Source: CALVGQ01 sp964370435 (GTDB lineage: Bacteria; Bacillota_I; Bacilli_A; Erysipelotrichales; Erysipelotrichaceae). From it: a stretch of DNA of 64,000 nucleotides. Location: the NCBI GenBank assembly GCA_964370435.1, contig CAYJJG010000001.1, positions 1-64,000 on the forward strand, read 5' to 3'. Below, in pieces: positions 16,792-26,158 of this stretch; the stretch's first letter is position 1; every line of letters begins with the position of its first letter. Under the pieces are notes generated by a model. That model saw only the letters and a program-made list of their open reading frames with translations. It had not been told where the DNA came from and did no database searches. The translations under genes were made by a program, and so were the position numbers.

Positions 16792-18113
16792 TACTCTTCA
16801 CCCCCTTCATCATGCTCAACCTCTGCTGGGGTTTCATCCTTTTTAGGTATAACTATTTCTAAAGCTTCTTCAATGCTTATTTGTGAACTATTATTTAATA
16901 ATTCAGAAGCATCATTAATTACAGCTTTAGCCTTATTAGCACTTTCTTGTTCAACTACTTCTTCAATAACAGTTTCAACTTCTGGAATTAAACTGATTTG
17001 TGCTGCATCTTTTATAACTTCCTCAGTTTTAACTTCATTATTCTCTTCGATATTTAAGCTTTCTAATTGAACTACTTCATTTGAATTTTCTTCTGTTTTC
17101 GTATTTCTTTTCTTAAACAATTTATTTTTGTTTTTAGGCACTTTTATTTCTTGAGCCTCTTCTGCTGTTTCTTCCTCAGATTTTTGTCTTTTAACAGCTA
17201 GTTTTCCAAATAATCCAACACGCTCTTGTGAAGAGTTAGTTTTAGTAACATCACTTCCACTTACTACTTCAACTGGTTCTTCAACCACATAAAAAGATTT
17301 ACTATCTACTGTACTCTTTACTTGTTTTTGAAGTTCAGTTTCTTCATTACAAAGTACTCTTAATAAATAATTTCTTAGTTCCTTTATAGTAACCGCATGG
17401 ATTTTTCCTGCCTCTGCAATTGAAATTACACCTGTTTCCTCAGACACAACTACAGTGACTGAATCAGTCACTTCACTAATTCCAATTGCTGCACGATGGC
17501 GTGCACCAAAACGATTAGGTAGTTGTAAATTAGTAGGTGGGAAATAAGCACTAGCACACGCTAACTTATCTCCTTGTATAATAACTGCTCCATCATGAAG
17601 TGCTGTATAAGGCACAAATATAGTTGTCAATAATTCTGCCGTAACTAAAGAATTCATTGTTGTACCAGTACTTATATAATCACTTAATGATTGACTTTGT
17701 TCCAGTGTGATTAAAGCACCCGTTTGTTCCTTAGATAAAATAGTTACTGCTTTAGTAATCTCTTCTACTAAGCGTTCTTTTTCATTACCTGATAAAGTGG
17801 AAATTTTTGATAACACATTGCTCTTACCTAATTTCTCCAACAACCCTCTAATTTCTGGTTGAAAGATAACGATAACGGCTAAAAATCCGAAAGAAACAAA
17901 CATCCCGGATAACCAACTTACTGTAGAAAGACCTAAAATTTTCGCTAACCAATCTACTATTAATACCAATACAATTCCTTTAAATATTTGAATCGTTCGT
18001 GAATTATTACGTACGACTTTAATAGCATAGTACAAAATAAACCATACAATGATAATATCAGCAAAAGCTCTTGACCAATTCAATATCTCTTGCCATGTTT
18101 GACTAAAATACAT
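16791..18113 (-). CDS. cdaA: Diadenylate cyclase CdaA with an unusually long C-terminal tail
   Basis: Makes cyclic di-AMP from two ATP at the membrane, controlling osmolyte and potassium balance and wall homeostasis. The ATG at 18113 is chosen because AAAGGAGGT precedes it; 440 residues. Three transmembrane segments occupy about 15-85, then the DAC domain with DGA (174-176) and RHR (205-207) catalytic motifs, ending near residue 268. CdaA is normally about 270 residues. Here a further 170 residues of charged low-complexity sequence (Glu, Lys, Val, Asn) follow, including a basic patch (KNKNKLFKKRNTKTEE) and then an acidic run. The tail has no recognised fold. Confidence 0.95.
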   Translation of the reverse strand: MYFSQTWQEILNWSRAFADIIIVWFILYYAIKVVRNNSRTIQIFKGIVLVLIVDWLAKILGLSTVSWLSGMFVSFGFLAVIVIFQPEIRGLLEKLGKSNVLSKISTLSGNEKERLVEEITKAVTILSKEQTGALITLEQSQSLSDYISTGTTMNSLVTAELLTTIFVPYTALHDGAVIIQGDKLACASAYFPPTNLQLPNRFGARHRAAIGISEVTDSVTVVVSEETGVISIAEAGKIHAVTIKELRNYLLRVLCNEETELQKQVKSTVDSKSFYVVEEPVEVVSGSDVTKTNSSQERVGLFGKLAVKRQKSEEETAEEAQEIKVPKNKNKLFKKRNTKTEENSNEVVQLESLNIEENNEVKTEEVIKDAAQISLIPEVETVIEEVVEQESANKAKAVINDASELLNNSSQISIEEALEIVIPKKDETPAEVEHDEGGEE

Positions 18114-18138
18114 CGAAGCAACCTCCTTTATGTTAAGT

Positions 18139-18147
18139 ATTATAACA
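18139..18147 (-). promoter_or_regulatory. cdaA promoter (extended -10)
   Basis: TGTTATAAT on the minus strand 26 bases upstream of the cdaA ATG. A weak -35 (TTTAAT) lies 17 bases further up. Confidence 0.55.
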
Positions 18148-18194
18148 CAGTTCAAAAGGTCATTAAACCCTCTTTACTAATTAAAGAAAATTTG

Positions 18195-18743
18195 TTACTT
18201 CGCTAACTCCTTAACAACATTCTCTATATCACCTTTAATTTCTAAAGATTGTGATGAAACACTAATCTCTTCAATTCCATAATTTTCTAAAAATTGATTC
18301 ACTTGATCATTTAGATCTAACAGCCTATTAGAGTACAGCTGTGAAGGTATCTCTAAACCTCCTACTGAACATTTTTCAAGTTCAAAAGTATCATTGATGC
18401 TCAAAATACAGTTCACCTTTTGATCCTCAAACATCTCAAATAAGCTTATTTCCTCTAGTTGTAATAATGAAAAGAATTGATCATCCATAAGAAAGGAAAA
18501 TTCTAATTTATCATCACTATTTAAGCCCACTGTTAAATCATTCAAGTAACTAGATCCATAACTAGAGGCCATTTCATTTATCTGCATTGAAGTTAGTATT
18601 AAGCTATCATGTATTTCATCGGGTGTAACTTCTCTATTAATCTCTTCTTCAACCCCTTTATCTATACTGGATATATTATTATAAACCCCTAAAGAAATGG
18701 TTGCGATTAAAAGAATTAATACAATGTTTATTATTTTGTACAT
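18195..18743 (-). CDS. Membrane-anchored or secreted protein of unknown function
   Basis: 182 residues with an N-terminal hydrophobic segment (IINIVLILLIATISLGVY, about 4-21) that is either a signal peptide or an anchor; no lipobox. The rest is acidic and soluble-looking, with predicted helices and strands but no motif I recognise. A GGAGG-type ribosome site precedes the ATG. It lies between cdaA and the divergent TraB-family gene, and shares no obvious operon with either. Possibly a small extracytoplasmic protein linked to the envelope. Confidence 0.7.
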   Translation of the reverse strand: MYKIINIVLILLIATISLGVYNNISSIDKGVEEEINREVTPDEIHDSLILTSMQINEMASSYGSSYLNDLTVGLNSDDKLEFSFLMDDQFFSLLQLEEISLFEMFEDQKVNCILSINDTFELEKCSVGGLEIPSQLYSNRLLDLNDQVNQFLENYGIEEISVSSQSLEIKGDIENVVKELAK

Positions 18744-18869
18744 AGTGTTTCCTCCTTAGTTTATCTTTTTCAGTTTATTACATCTTATTCATTAAAATGC
18801 AAAATAATTATTTTCTTATAGAAATGAAATAGTCAATGCGTTACAATAGCATAGAAAAGAGGTGCTCTT

Positions 18870-20024
18870 ATGCAAAATAATGTCACTACACTTACTATTG
18901 ATAATAAAGAAATCTATATTGTAGGAACAGCTCATGTTTCTATGCACTCTGTTGAAGAAGTTAAACAAATTATAGACGATATTCAACCTGATTGTATTTG
19001 TATAGAATTAGATAATGAACGCTTTCAAAGTATCAAGAACCCTAAGAAATGGTCTGATACGGATATAATTGATGTGATTAAAAAGAAAAAAGTTGGATCT
19101 TTATTAGTGAATATTATATTATCCTCTTATCAAAAAAGAATTGCTTCTAAAATGAGTGTGACAGCTGGCCAAGAAATGATGCAAGCTATAAAAAGCGCAC
19201 AGGAAACCAATACTAAACTAGAATTAGTAGATCGTAATATACAAACTACATTTTCTCGCATATGGCGTAAACATAGTTTGTTTCAAAAGGTTAGGTTATT
19301 AGTAATGATTATATCTAGTATATTTGATGATGAAGATATCTCTGAAGAAGATATTGAAAGTCTTAAACAATCTGAATTATTAGAAATTGCACTAAAAGAA
19401 GTTCAAGAAACTTTCCCTGTAGTTGCCCAAGTACTAATTCATGAACGTGATCAACATCTTGCCTATAAAATTAGACATGCTAAAGGAAATAAAATTGTAG
19501 CGGTAGTAGGTGCAGCTCATGTCCCGGGGATAAAAAAAGAGATACATAAAGAAATCGATATTAAAGCAATTTCTTCTGTCCCGCCCAAAACTACTTTTTC
19601 TAAAATTAGTGGATGGATTATTCCAGCACTCATCATTGGTTTAATTATATTTGGGTTTAACCAATCAGCACAAACAGGGGTAAATCAAGTTGTATCTTGG
19701 ATATTGTGGAATGGATCACTTTCAGCTCTAGGAGTACTTTTAGCTGGTGGACACTTCCTAAGTATTCTTACTGCTTTTGTAGCAGCCCCCTTGACTTCAT
19801 TAAATCCCTTATTGGCTGCAGGATGGTTTTGTGGACTAACAGAAGTTTATTTAAGAAAACCTCAGGTTAAAGATTTTGAGCGACTAAGTGAAGATGTTAA
19901 TTCTTTTAAAGGATTCTTTAGAAACAAAGTTACTCATATCTTATTAGTAGTTATCTTCGCAAACTTATTTAGCACTTTAGGCACACTAATCGGCGGAGCT
20001 GATATTCTAAATCAATTGTTTTAG
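18870..20024 (+). CDS. TraB/PrgY family membrane protein
   Basis: 384 residues. The N-terminal half (about 1-230) is the TraB domain, with IVGTAHVSMHSVEEV (about 12-27) and the CIELDNERF motif (about 48-56), and a second GAAHVPG block near 215; these conserved Gly-His and Glu/Arg residues are shared with the GumN/TIKI family proposed to be metallopeptidases. The C-terminal 140 residues hold about four transmembrane segments. In enterococci, PrgY/TraB reduces peptide-pheromone activity, but chromosomal homologues like this one are widespread and their role is unknown. ATG follows GAGGTG. Confidence 0.85.
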   Translation: MQNNVTTLTIDNKEIYIVGTAHVSMHSVEEVKQIIDDIQPDCICIELDNERFQSIKNPKKWSDTDIIDVIKKKKVGSLLVNIILSSYQKRIASKMSVTAGQEMMQAIKSAQETNTKLELVDRNIQTTFSRIWRKHSLFQKVRLLVMIISSIFDDEDISEEDIESLKQSELLEIALKEVQETFPVVAQVLIHERDQHLAYKIRHAKGNKIVAVVGAAHVPGIKKEIHKEIDIKAISSVPPKTTFSKISGWIIPALIIGLIIFGFNQSAQTGVNQVVSWILWNGSLSALGVLLAGGHFLSILTAFVAAPLTSLNPLLAAGWFCGLTEVYLRKPQVKDFERLSEDVNSFKGFFRNKVTHILLVVIFANLFSTLGTLIGGADILNQLF

Positions 20025-20044
20025 TTTAAACTTAATATAAAAAC

Positions 20045-20077
20045 ATCCTCTTAATCTAGATATTAGACTAAGAGGAT
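20045..20077. terminator. Bidirectional terminator
   Basis: Outer arms ATCCTCTTA (20045-20053) and TAAGAGGAT (20069-20077) with further inner pairing, between converging genes. A-rich and T-rich flanks allow use in both directions. Confidence 0.8.
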
Positions 20078-20093
20078 TTATTTTATTGATTAT

Positions 20094-21002
20094 TTATTTC
20101 CACAAATCAAATGGATATTTATCTTCATCTTTATAGGCTTGAATACTTGCTACAACACCTGGTTTATCTTCTTTATAAGTTACTCCAAACCAGCGATCAT
20201 CACTTTGCATAACTTTAACAGTGACTTTTTTATCTTTCACTAAATCGCCTACTGCAGTTGGAATTACATGTTCGCACTTCATTGGATTTTCGCTTAATGC
20301 TTGTTCTAAGAAAGTTTCAAATATTGCTGTACACTCATCAAATATCTTAGGTGTGAATCCCCAATAGTTCATCGATGCTAAAGTGTTTTCTTCTGCTTTA
20401 AACCATGCATCATTTATTTCATATTCAGCGCTATCAGCACCTTTTCTGATTTTTTGAATTTCAGTTATTGCGGTTAAATAGCCTGCTTCTTGTTCACAAA
20501 CACCGCGCGTAACAGTACCGTTGTCAGTTAAAGTATTTTCTAAAACATAACCTACCATACCATATTCACTATCTTTTACTTCGTTCTTTAAGAAATCATA
20601 CATTGTTTTAAATGCACTTGCCCCATAAAAATCATCTGCATTACAAATCATAAATGGTGCATCAACAGTATTTCTACATGCTAATAACGCATGAGTCGTT
20701 CCCCATGGTTTTTCTCTTCCTTCTGGAATTTCAACATTACTTGGCACATCATTAATATCTTGAAACACAAAATCTACTGCAATCTTTTTCTCGATTTTAT
20801 TGGTTAAATTTTTTCTAAATACTTCTTCATGCTCTTTTTTTATAATTAATACTACTTTTTTAAATCCTGCACGAATCGCATCATAAATTGTAAAATCTAT
20901 AATTGATTCATTGTTACTTCCTACAGTATCAATTTGCTTAAGTCCTCCATAGCGACTTCCCATCCCAGCAGCTAAAATTACTAAAATTGGCTCTTTATTC
21001 AT
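20094..21002 (-). CDS. NTP-transferase-family sugar nucleotidyltransferase
   Basis: 302 residues. The N-terminus has the nucleotide-binding signature LAAGMGSRYGGLKQ (about 10-23) and a downstream DDFYG at about 122-126 that would coordinate metal, as in UTP/CTP-sugar-1-phosphate transferases. The remaining sequence does not match GalU, RmlA or GlmU well enough to name the substrate. It stands alone between a shared terminator and the Xre gene. Possibly involved in envelope sugar or choline modification. Confidence 0.75.
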   Translation of the reverse strand: MNKEPILVILAAGMGSRYGGLKQIDTVGSNNESIIDFTIYDAIRAGFKKVVLIIKKEHEEVFRKNLTNKIEKKIAVDFVFQDINDVPSNVEIPEGREKPWGTTHALLACRNTVDAPFMICNADDFYGASAFKTMYDFLKNEVKDSEYGMVGYVLENTLTDNGTVTRGVCEQEAGYLTAITEIQKIRKGADSAEYEINDAWFKAEENTLASMNYWGFTPKIFDECTAIFETFLEQALSENPMKCEHVIPTAVGDLVKDKKVTVKVMQSDDRWFGVTYKEDKPGVVASIQAYKDEDKYPFDLWK

Positions 21003-21078
21003 ATATTAATTTCCCTTTCAATTTTATTTGATTATACCATAGACCCTCTATAATATTGTTATATTCTTGTTATCTTTG

Positions 21079-21381
21079 TTAGTGTTTATTATTCTTTTTT
21101 GTATATTCTTCAAGTTGTTTTGCAGTATTGCGTACAATTTCTGCCAACTCTTGAGGTAAGTGTGTTACATTAACTAAAACTTGTTGCTCATTACCCACTA
21201 GATAGTCTAGCGACACACCAAATATTTCAGCTAGTTTCATACAACTAGATAATGGTGGCACAGAAGTTCCTTTTTCCCATTGGGCAATTGTTTGTTTTTG
21301 TTTTGCACCGACCTTTAAAGCTAATTGACTTTGTGTCATTTTTGATGCTAAACGTAACTCTTTTACTCTTTGTGCAATCAA
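21079..21381 (-). CDS. Xre-family helix-turn-helix regulator
   Basis: About 100 residues from a TTG start at 21381, chosen because GGTGGTG precedes it and the upstream in-frame extension overlaps the phosphodiesterase gene. The HTH occupies about residues 5-60: RVKELRLASKMTQSQLALKVG, then TIAQWEKGTSVPPLSSCMKLAEIFGVSLDYLVG, the standard Cro/C1 pattern. A short helical tail follows with no ligand domain. It lies 16 bases after the phosphodiesterase stop, so the two form an operon. Target genes unknown. Confidence 0.85.
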   Translation of the reverse strand: MIAQRVKELRLASKMTQSQLALKVGAKQKQTIAQWEKGTSVPPLSSCMKLAEIFGVSLDYLVGNEQQVLVNVTHLPQELAEIVRNTAKQLEEYTKKNNKH

Positions 21382-21397
21382 GTTTTCACCACCTATT

Positions 21398-21949
21398 CTA
21401 TTCTTTCGTAAATTGAATATTTTTAATAACTTTCCCATCAAGGTCAAATATTGTAAATCCATCATCTTCTAAAATTCCATAACTATTAGGATTATTTTCC
21501 TTAGGCAAAGTAATACTTCCTGGATTTAAGATATAAACCCCATTTTCTTTATATGCTATTGGTAAATGAACATGTCCATATATAAACACATCACCTTTAT
21601 TCATATAAGGTAGCTTATCCGGATGATAAACATGACCATGTGAAATAAATATTGATCTATCTTCACTTACTATCAAGGCTTTATCTTGCATCATTTCAAA
21701 GTTTAAAACCATTTGATCCACTTCACTATCACAGTTACCTCGTACCGCAACTATATGTTCTTTTATATTATTTAACAACTGCGCTACACCTTGTGGGTTA
21801 TACTCTTCAGTTAGCGGATTACGTGCGCCATGATATAATAAATCACCTAGTAAAATAAGCTTATCTGCTTTTAAACTATGAAATAAATCTACACCATATT
21901 GTGCATATTTTTGTGATCCATGAATATCAGATAATACTAAAAATTTCAT
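21398..21949 (-). CDS. yfcE: YfcE-like metallophosphodiesterase
   Basis: Calcineurin-like phosphoesterase of the YfcE/MJ0936 group, acting on phosphodiesters in vitro. The start ATG at 21949 gives 183 residues beginning MKFLVLSDIHGS, the usual N-terminus, with an RBS-like GGGAGAGAAG. Metal-binding motifs are all present: SDIHG (about 7-11), GDLLYHG (about 36-42), GNCDSEVD (about 75-82), ISHGH (about 106-110) and YGHVHLP (about 127-133). Physiological substrate unknown. Co-transcribed with the Xre regulator. Confidence 0.88.
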   Translation of the reverse strand: MKFLVLSDIHGSQKYAQYGVDLFHSLKADKLILLGDLLYHGARNPLTEEYNPQGVAQLLNNIKEHIVAVRGNCDSEVDQMVLNFEMMQDKALIVSEDRSIFISHGHVYHPDKLPYMNKGDVFIYGHVHLPIAYKENGVYILNPGSITLPKENNPNSYGILEDDGFTIFDLDGKVIKNIQFTKE

Positions 21950-21995
21950 AATTCTTCTCTCCCTGTAATTATTATAAATCAACAACTTCATTTAC

Positions 21996-22829
21996 TCAAT
22001 TAAATTCATTAAAATCTCCTATTTTATAGTTTAACTCCCTAAGACCATTAATTAAATCATCCATGATTTGAACATTAGTATCAGACACAGTATGAAATAA
22101 ATAAATTGCCCCAGGATGAGCACCATTTAAGCATTTTTCTAAGCTTGCGGCAGATTCTGGTTGATTTTTAATATCAAAATCATAATAACCAAAAGACCAA
22201 AATAAAGTAGTATAGCCTAATGCTTCAGTAATAGCTAAAGACTTCTCACTAAACTCACCGCGTGGTGGTCTAGCATAAATCATCTTATATTGAAACATTG
22301 CTAACATTAAATCATCGAAATCCATTATTTCAGCTACAAGTTCTTCGTCGTTTAATGATGGAAAACTTGGGTGATGATATGAATGGTTTCCAATCACATG
22401 TCCTTCATCAATCATCCTTTGTACTAACTCTTGATTCTTTAACACATAGGGAGCTGTCAAAAAAAACAAAGCACTAACTTCCTGCTTTTTAAGTACATCT
22501 AAAATCACTGCAGTATTACCAATTTCATAGCCACTATCAAAAGTAAAATAAACCTCATTTGTTGCCTCTTCAACATATACAGCATCAAATTGTTGATATT
22601 TTTCATTAGCATCTACACAGTTAACTGGTTGATTTTTTTCATCTCTTAATTTACCTATACCCCATGAATTTAAAGTAGTATCTAAATCTTTAAACTCCTC
22701 AAAATCTAAATCACGACTACCATACGCTATTTCTGGAATATCATCCCAAATATCATTTACAACTATAGTTTTACTTGAACAAGCGCTATTTAGTAATAAT
22801 AAGCACATTATAAATGGTATTTTCTTCAT
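21996..22829 (-). CDS. PdaA-like polysaccharide deacetylase lipoprotein
   Basis: 277 residues with a lipoprotein signal (MKKIPFIMCLLLLNSACSS, lipidated Cys at 17), so it acts outside the membrane. The NodB (CE4) domain has FTFDSGYE (about 94-101, the usual DDG replaced by DSG as in PdaA), the metal pair in GNHSYHHPSF (about 146-155), RPPRGEFSE (about 187-195) and the C-terminal YLFHT. The layout matches PdaA, which deacetylates N-acetylmuramic acid on the way to muramic delta-lactam. Whether this organism sporulates cannot be told here; the enzyme could instead tune lysozyme resistance. Confidence 0.88.
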   Translation of the reverse strand: MKKIPFIMCLLLLNSACSSKTIVVNDIWDDIPEIAYGSRDLDFEEFKDLDTTLNSWGIGKLRDEKNQPVNCVDANEKYQQFDAVYVEEATNEVYFTFDSGYEIGNTAVILDVLKKQEVSALFFLTAPYVLKNQELVQRMIDEGHVIGNHSYHHPSFPSLNDEELVAEIMDFDDLMLAMFQYKMIYARPPRGEFSEKSLAITEALGYTTLFWSFGYYDFDIKNQPESAASLEKCLNGAHPGAIYLFHTVSDTNVQIMDDLINGLRELNYKIGDFNEFN

Positions 22830-22882
22830 TAAATTTACCTCCGATTTAATTTTATTATTTGATTAAAAAATGCATTTTAAGA

Positions 22883-22909
22883 TTGAAATTTTTAACAATA
22901 TGTTATAAT
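22883..22909 (+). promoter_or_regulatory. Promoter of the panT-coaBC-coaX-maf operon
   Basis: Extended -10 TGTTATAAT (TATAAT at 22904-22909) with a TTGAAA -35 at a short 15-base spacing. The leader to the first ATG is about 90 nt with no riboswitch I recognise. Confidence 0.55.
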
Positions 22910-23006
22910 TGATATGTGAACCATAACCAAAACATGGTATCCACTTTAGATAAAATGATTTCAAAAATACATGATATCCTTATTAGGAATGATAGTAGGA
23001 GGCACT

Positions 23007-23627
23007 ATGAGATCACAAAAAACAAAAAGATTAGTTTTATTATCTTTATTTTCAACACTTATTATACTTTTCACGCTTACTCCATTAGGTTATATTCCTA
23101 TTGGTGTAATTCGTGCAACTACGCTTCACATTCCAGTAATTCTAGCTGGTATTTTGTTAGGTAAGAAAGAAGGATCTATCATTGGTTTCGTGTTTGGTTT
23201 AAGTAGCTTATTAGTTAATACATTTCAGCCTACACCAACTTCTTTTGTATTCTCGCCTTTTGTAACTATAGGAAATACTAGTGGTAACTTATATAGTTTA
23301 CTTATCGTTTTTGTACCTCGCATCCTACTGGGATGGCTTAGTGGCTTTAGTTATGAAGTATTTAAAAACAAATTTAAAAATAAAACTATTTTATTAGGTG
23401 GCATTGCAGCCTTTAATACAATATTACATACTACTTTGGTTCTTTCTGCTATTATGTTATTTTTTAAAGAGCCTTATGCTCAAGCTAGAGAAGTCAGTGT
23501 TGATTTGGTTTTTTCGTTAATTATGGTTACTGTTGCTACGAACGGTGTTATTGAAGCTATCATTGCCGCAATAGCTACCATTGCAGTTGCAAAATTATTA
23601 CTACCAACTTTAAAGGAGCGTCATTAA
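23007..23627 (+). CDS. panT: ECF transporter S component, probably pantothenate (PanT-like)
   Basis: Substrate-binding membrane subunit of an energy-coupling-factor vitamin importer. ATG at 23007 is chosen for the GGAGG four bases before it; 206 residues, about six transmembrane segments. The segment HIPVILAGILLGKKEG (about 47-62) is typical of S components. Its place at the head of an operon with coaBC and coaX (the next steps toward coenzyme A) is the main reason for proposing pantothenate. The shared EcfA/EcfA'/EcfT module is not in the window. Confidence 0.8.
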   Translation: MRSQKTKRLVLLSLFSTLIILFTLTPLGYIPIGVIRATTLHIPVILAGILLGKKEGSIIGFVFGLSSLLVNTFQPTPTSFVFSPFVTIGNTSGNLYSLLIVFVPRILLGWLSGFSYEVFKNKFKNKTILLGGIAAFNTILHTTLVLSAIMLFFKEPYAQAREVSVDLVFSLIMVTVATNGVIEAIIAAIATIAVAKLLLPTLKERH

Positions 23628-23628
23628 T

Positions 23629-24813
23629 ATGGAAAATAAATGCATAGTGATTGGTGTAAGTGGTGGTATTGCTGCTTATAAAGCCGCAAGCCTGGTTAGC
23701 TCCTTAAAGAAAAAAGGTCATGATGTACATGTTATAATGACCAGAAATGCTACTGAATTTATTAGTCCTTTAACTTTTGAAACACTTTCCAGTAATCGTG
23801 TAAGTGTTGATACTTTCGATCGTAATTTTGAATATAACGTAAATCACATCTCTTTAGCTAAAAAAGCTGATGTGTTTGCCCTAGTACCTGCTAGTGCTAA
23901 TGTTATTGCCAAAGTGGCAAATGGCATAGCTGATGACATGTTGACTACTACTTTTCTTGCTAGTAGTGCTATCAAAATTATTTGTCCTGCCATGAATACG
24001 GGTATGCTTGAAAATGAAGTAACACAAAACAACTTAAATAGATGTCGTGAGCTAGGATATCAAGTTGTACAAAGTGCTACAGGATACTTAGCTTGTGGAG
24101 ATGTTGGCAGTGGTCGTCTAGCAGCGATAGAAGATATTGAAACAGTAATTGAATATGCTTTGTATAAAGAAAAAACTTTAGTTGGAAAAAAAGTACTTAT
24201 TAGTGCCGGATCAACTATGGAAAAATTAGACCCTGTACGCTATATTAGAAATCATTCTACAGGAAAGATGGGATTTGCCTTAGCTAAGGTTGCTAAAGCA
24301 TTAGGTGCTGAGGTAACATTGGTAAAAGGGATAAGTGATTTACCTACTCCTGTTGGTGTTGATATTATTACCACCTTAAATGCTAAAGCTATGTTTGAAT
24401 ACTTTAAGGAGCATTTTCATAAGTATGACTTTATTATTAAGGCAGCAGCTGTAAGTGATTATACTTGTGCGCATGTTGAGGAACATAAAATCAAAAAATC
24501 TACTGCCACTATAAACTTAGAGCTTAACAAAACTAATGATATCTTAAAATGGTTGGGCGAACACAAACTAGCACATCAAAAGTGCTGTGGGTTTGCAATG
24601 GAGACTGAAAATTTATTAGAAAATGCTAAAGATAAATTATTGAGTAAACAAGTTGATATGATTGTTGCGAATAGTTTATCTACACCAAATGCTGGTTTTG
24701 CACACGATACGAATGTTGCTAGTATAGTAACAAAAGAGGAAATTATATCATTACCACTAATGACTAAAGAAGAGCTTGCTTATACCATATTAGAAGCACT
24801 TAGAAAGGGATAA
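23629..24813 (+). CDS. coaBC: Bifunctional phosphopantothenoylcysteine synthetase/decarboxylase
   Basis: Joins 4'-phosphopantothenate to cysteine and decarboxylates the product, two steps of coenzyme A synthesis. 394 residues, usual size. The CoaC flavoprotein half (about 1-180) has GVSGGIAAYK at the start, the catalytic His in the VNHISLAKKADVF stretch (about 73-85) and PAMNTGM (about 119-125). The CoaB half (about 185-394) has ISAGST near its start and AAAVSDY (about 280-286). Starts one base after the panT stop. Confidence 0.96.
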   Translation: MENKCIVIGVSGGIAAYKAASLVSSLKKKGHDVHVIMTRNATEFISPLTFETLSSNRVSVDTFDRNFEYNVNHISLAKKADVFALVPASANVIAKVANGIADDMLTTTFLASSAIKIICPAMNTGMLENEVTQNNLNRCRELGYQVVQSATGYLACGDVGSGRLAAIEDIETVIEYALYKEKTLVGKKVLISAGSTMEKLDPVRYIRNHSTGKMGFALAKVAKALGAEVTLVKGISDLPTPVGVDIITTLNAKAMFEYFKEHFHKYDFIIKAAAVSDYTCAHVEEHKIKKSTATINLELNKTNDILKWLGEHKLAHQKCCGFAMETENLLENAKDKLLSKQVDMIVANSLSTPNAGFAHDTNVASIVTKEEIISLPLMTKEELAYTILEALRKG

Positions 24814-24815
24814 TT

Positions 24816-25589
24816 ATGTTATTAACAATGGATATTGGAAACACAAACATTACTATGGGAATATTTAAAGAAGAGGAATTAATTGCTAGTTTTAGATTAA
24901 CTACCAAAACCGCTAGAACTTCAGATGAACTAGGGATACTTATGTGTACTATGCTGATTACTAAGGGAATTAATCCTGATGATATTAAAGCTGCTATAGT
25001 TTCTTCTGTTGTTCCAAAGATTATGCATTCTATAAAAAATGCTTTGTCAAAATACCTTAATATTGAACCGATGCTTATAGGTCCAGGGATAAAAACAGGA
25101 ATTAAAATTCATGCTGAAAATCCTAAAGAAGTAGGGGCTGATCGCTTAGTTAATGTTGCTGCAATTTATCATCAATATAAAAAATCTTGTTTAGTTATTG
25201 ATTTTGGAACAGCTACAACTTATGATTACATCTCTAAAGACGGTGTATTTGAGTATACTGTGATATCTCCAGGTATTGAAATTGCTGCTGAAGCACTCAT
25301 AAGTCAAACTGCAAAATTACCTGGTATTGAAATCAAGAAACCAAAATCAATCTTAGCTAAGAATACTATTGACGGTATGCAGGCAGGTATTGTTTACGGA
25401 TATATAGGTCAGGTAGAGTATATTGTAAAAAAGATGAAGGAACAATTAAATGATGACATGTTGGTCATCGCAACAGGCGGTTTAGGTAGAATTATAGTTG
25501 ACCATACTAATTGTATTGATAAATATGATCCTAATCTAGCTTTTAATGGAATGAAAATCATCTATGATAAAAATAAGGGACAAGTATGA
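24816..25589 (+). CDS. coaX: Pantothenate kinase, type III
   Basis: Phosphorylates pantothenate, the first step of coenzyme A synthesis. 257 residues. The ASKHA phosphate loop DIGNTNITMG (about 5-14), the GADRLVN block (about 108-114), DFGTATTYD (about 128-136) and ATGGLGR near the C-terminus mark type III rather than the CoaA type. Starts 2 bases after coaBC; its stop overlaps the maf start by 4 bases. Confidence 0.96.
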   Translation: MLLTMDIGNTNITMGIFKEEELIASFRLTTKTARTSDELGILMCTMLITKGINPDDIKAAIVSSVVPKIMHSIKNALSKYLNIEPMLIGPGIKTGIKIHAENPKEVGADRLVNVAAIYHQYKKSCLVIDFGTATTYDYISKDGVFEYTVISPGIEIAAEALISQTAKLPGIEIKKPKSILAKNTIDGMQAGIVYGYIGQVEYIVKKMKEQLNDDMLVIATGGLGRIIVDHTNCIDKYDPNLAFNGMKIIYDKNKGQV

Positions 25590-26146
25590 AACCAGTAGTA
25601 CTTGCAAGTAAATCCCCTAGAAGAATTGAATTAATAAGTGAAATTTTTGATGATTTTACAGTAGATAGTGCTGATGTTGATGAAACATTAAAGTTGAATG
25701 TCCCTATACAAGAGGAAGTAATGCGTTTAGCTAAATTAAAGGCTGAAGCTGTATTAAGTCAACATCCTGATGCAATAATTATTGGAGCTGATACCTTAGT
25801 TGTTTATCAAAATAAAGCATTAGGTAAACCCAAAGATGAAAATGATGCAAAAAATATGCTACAACTACTAAGTAATAATACACATCAAGTAATTAGTGGT
25901 GTTTGTGTTTTATACAGGGATCAATGTCATACTTTCTATGATAGTAGTGATGTTACTATGTTTGAATTAAGTGAAGATGAAATTTTAAAGTATATAACGT
26001 CTAAAGAGCCGTTGGATAAGGCTGGCGCTTATGCAATCCAAGGTCAAGGAAGACTTTTTATAAAAGAGATTCGTGGTGATTTCTATTCCATTATGGGATT
26101 GCCTATCGCTAGATTATATCGATTGTTAAACCAACACTTTATTTAA
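25586..26146 (+). CDS. maf: Maf-family nucleotide pyrophosphatase
   Basis: House-cleaning pyrophosphatase that hydrolyses non-canonical nucleoside triphosphates; the YhdE/YceF type acts on dTTP and UTP or m7GTP. 186 residues. The signature LASKSPRRIELI (about 6-17), IIGADTLVV (about 65-73) and GKPKDENDA (about 80-88) are present, with the C-terminal KAGAYAIQG. The ATG overlaps the coaX stop, giving coupled translation. Which subgroup it belongs to is not certain. Confidence 0.93.
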   Translation: MKPVVLASKSPRRIELISEIFDDFTVDSADVDETLKLNVPIQEEVMRLAKLKAEAVLSQHPDAIIIGADTLVVYQNKALGKPKDENDAKNMLQLLSNNTHQVISGVCVLYRDQCHTFYDSSDVTMFELSEDEILKYITSKEPLDKAGAYAIQGQGRLFIKEIRGDFYSIMGLPIARLYRLLNQHFI

Positions 26147-26158
26147 GAGGAGCTATTT

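Noticed and set aside
22890..22909. TAACAATATGTTA dyad at the panT promoter as an operator
   Set aside because: It is short, overlaps the extended -10, and is easily made by chance in such AT-rich sequence.
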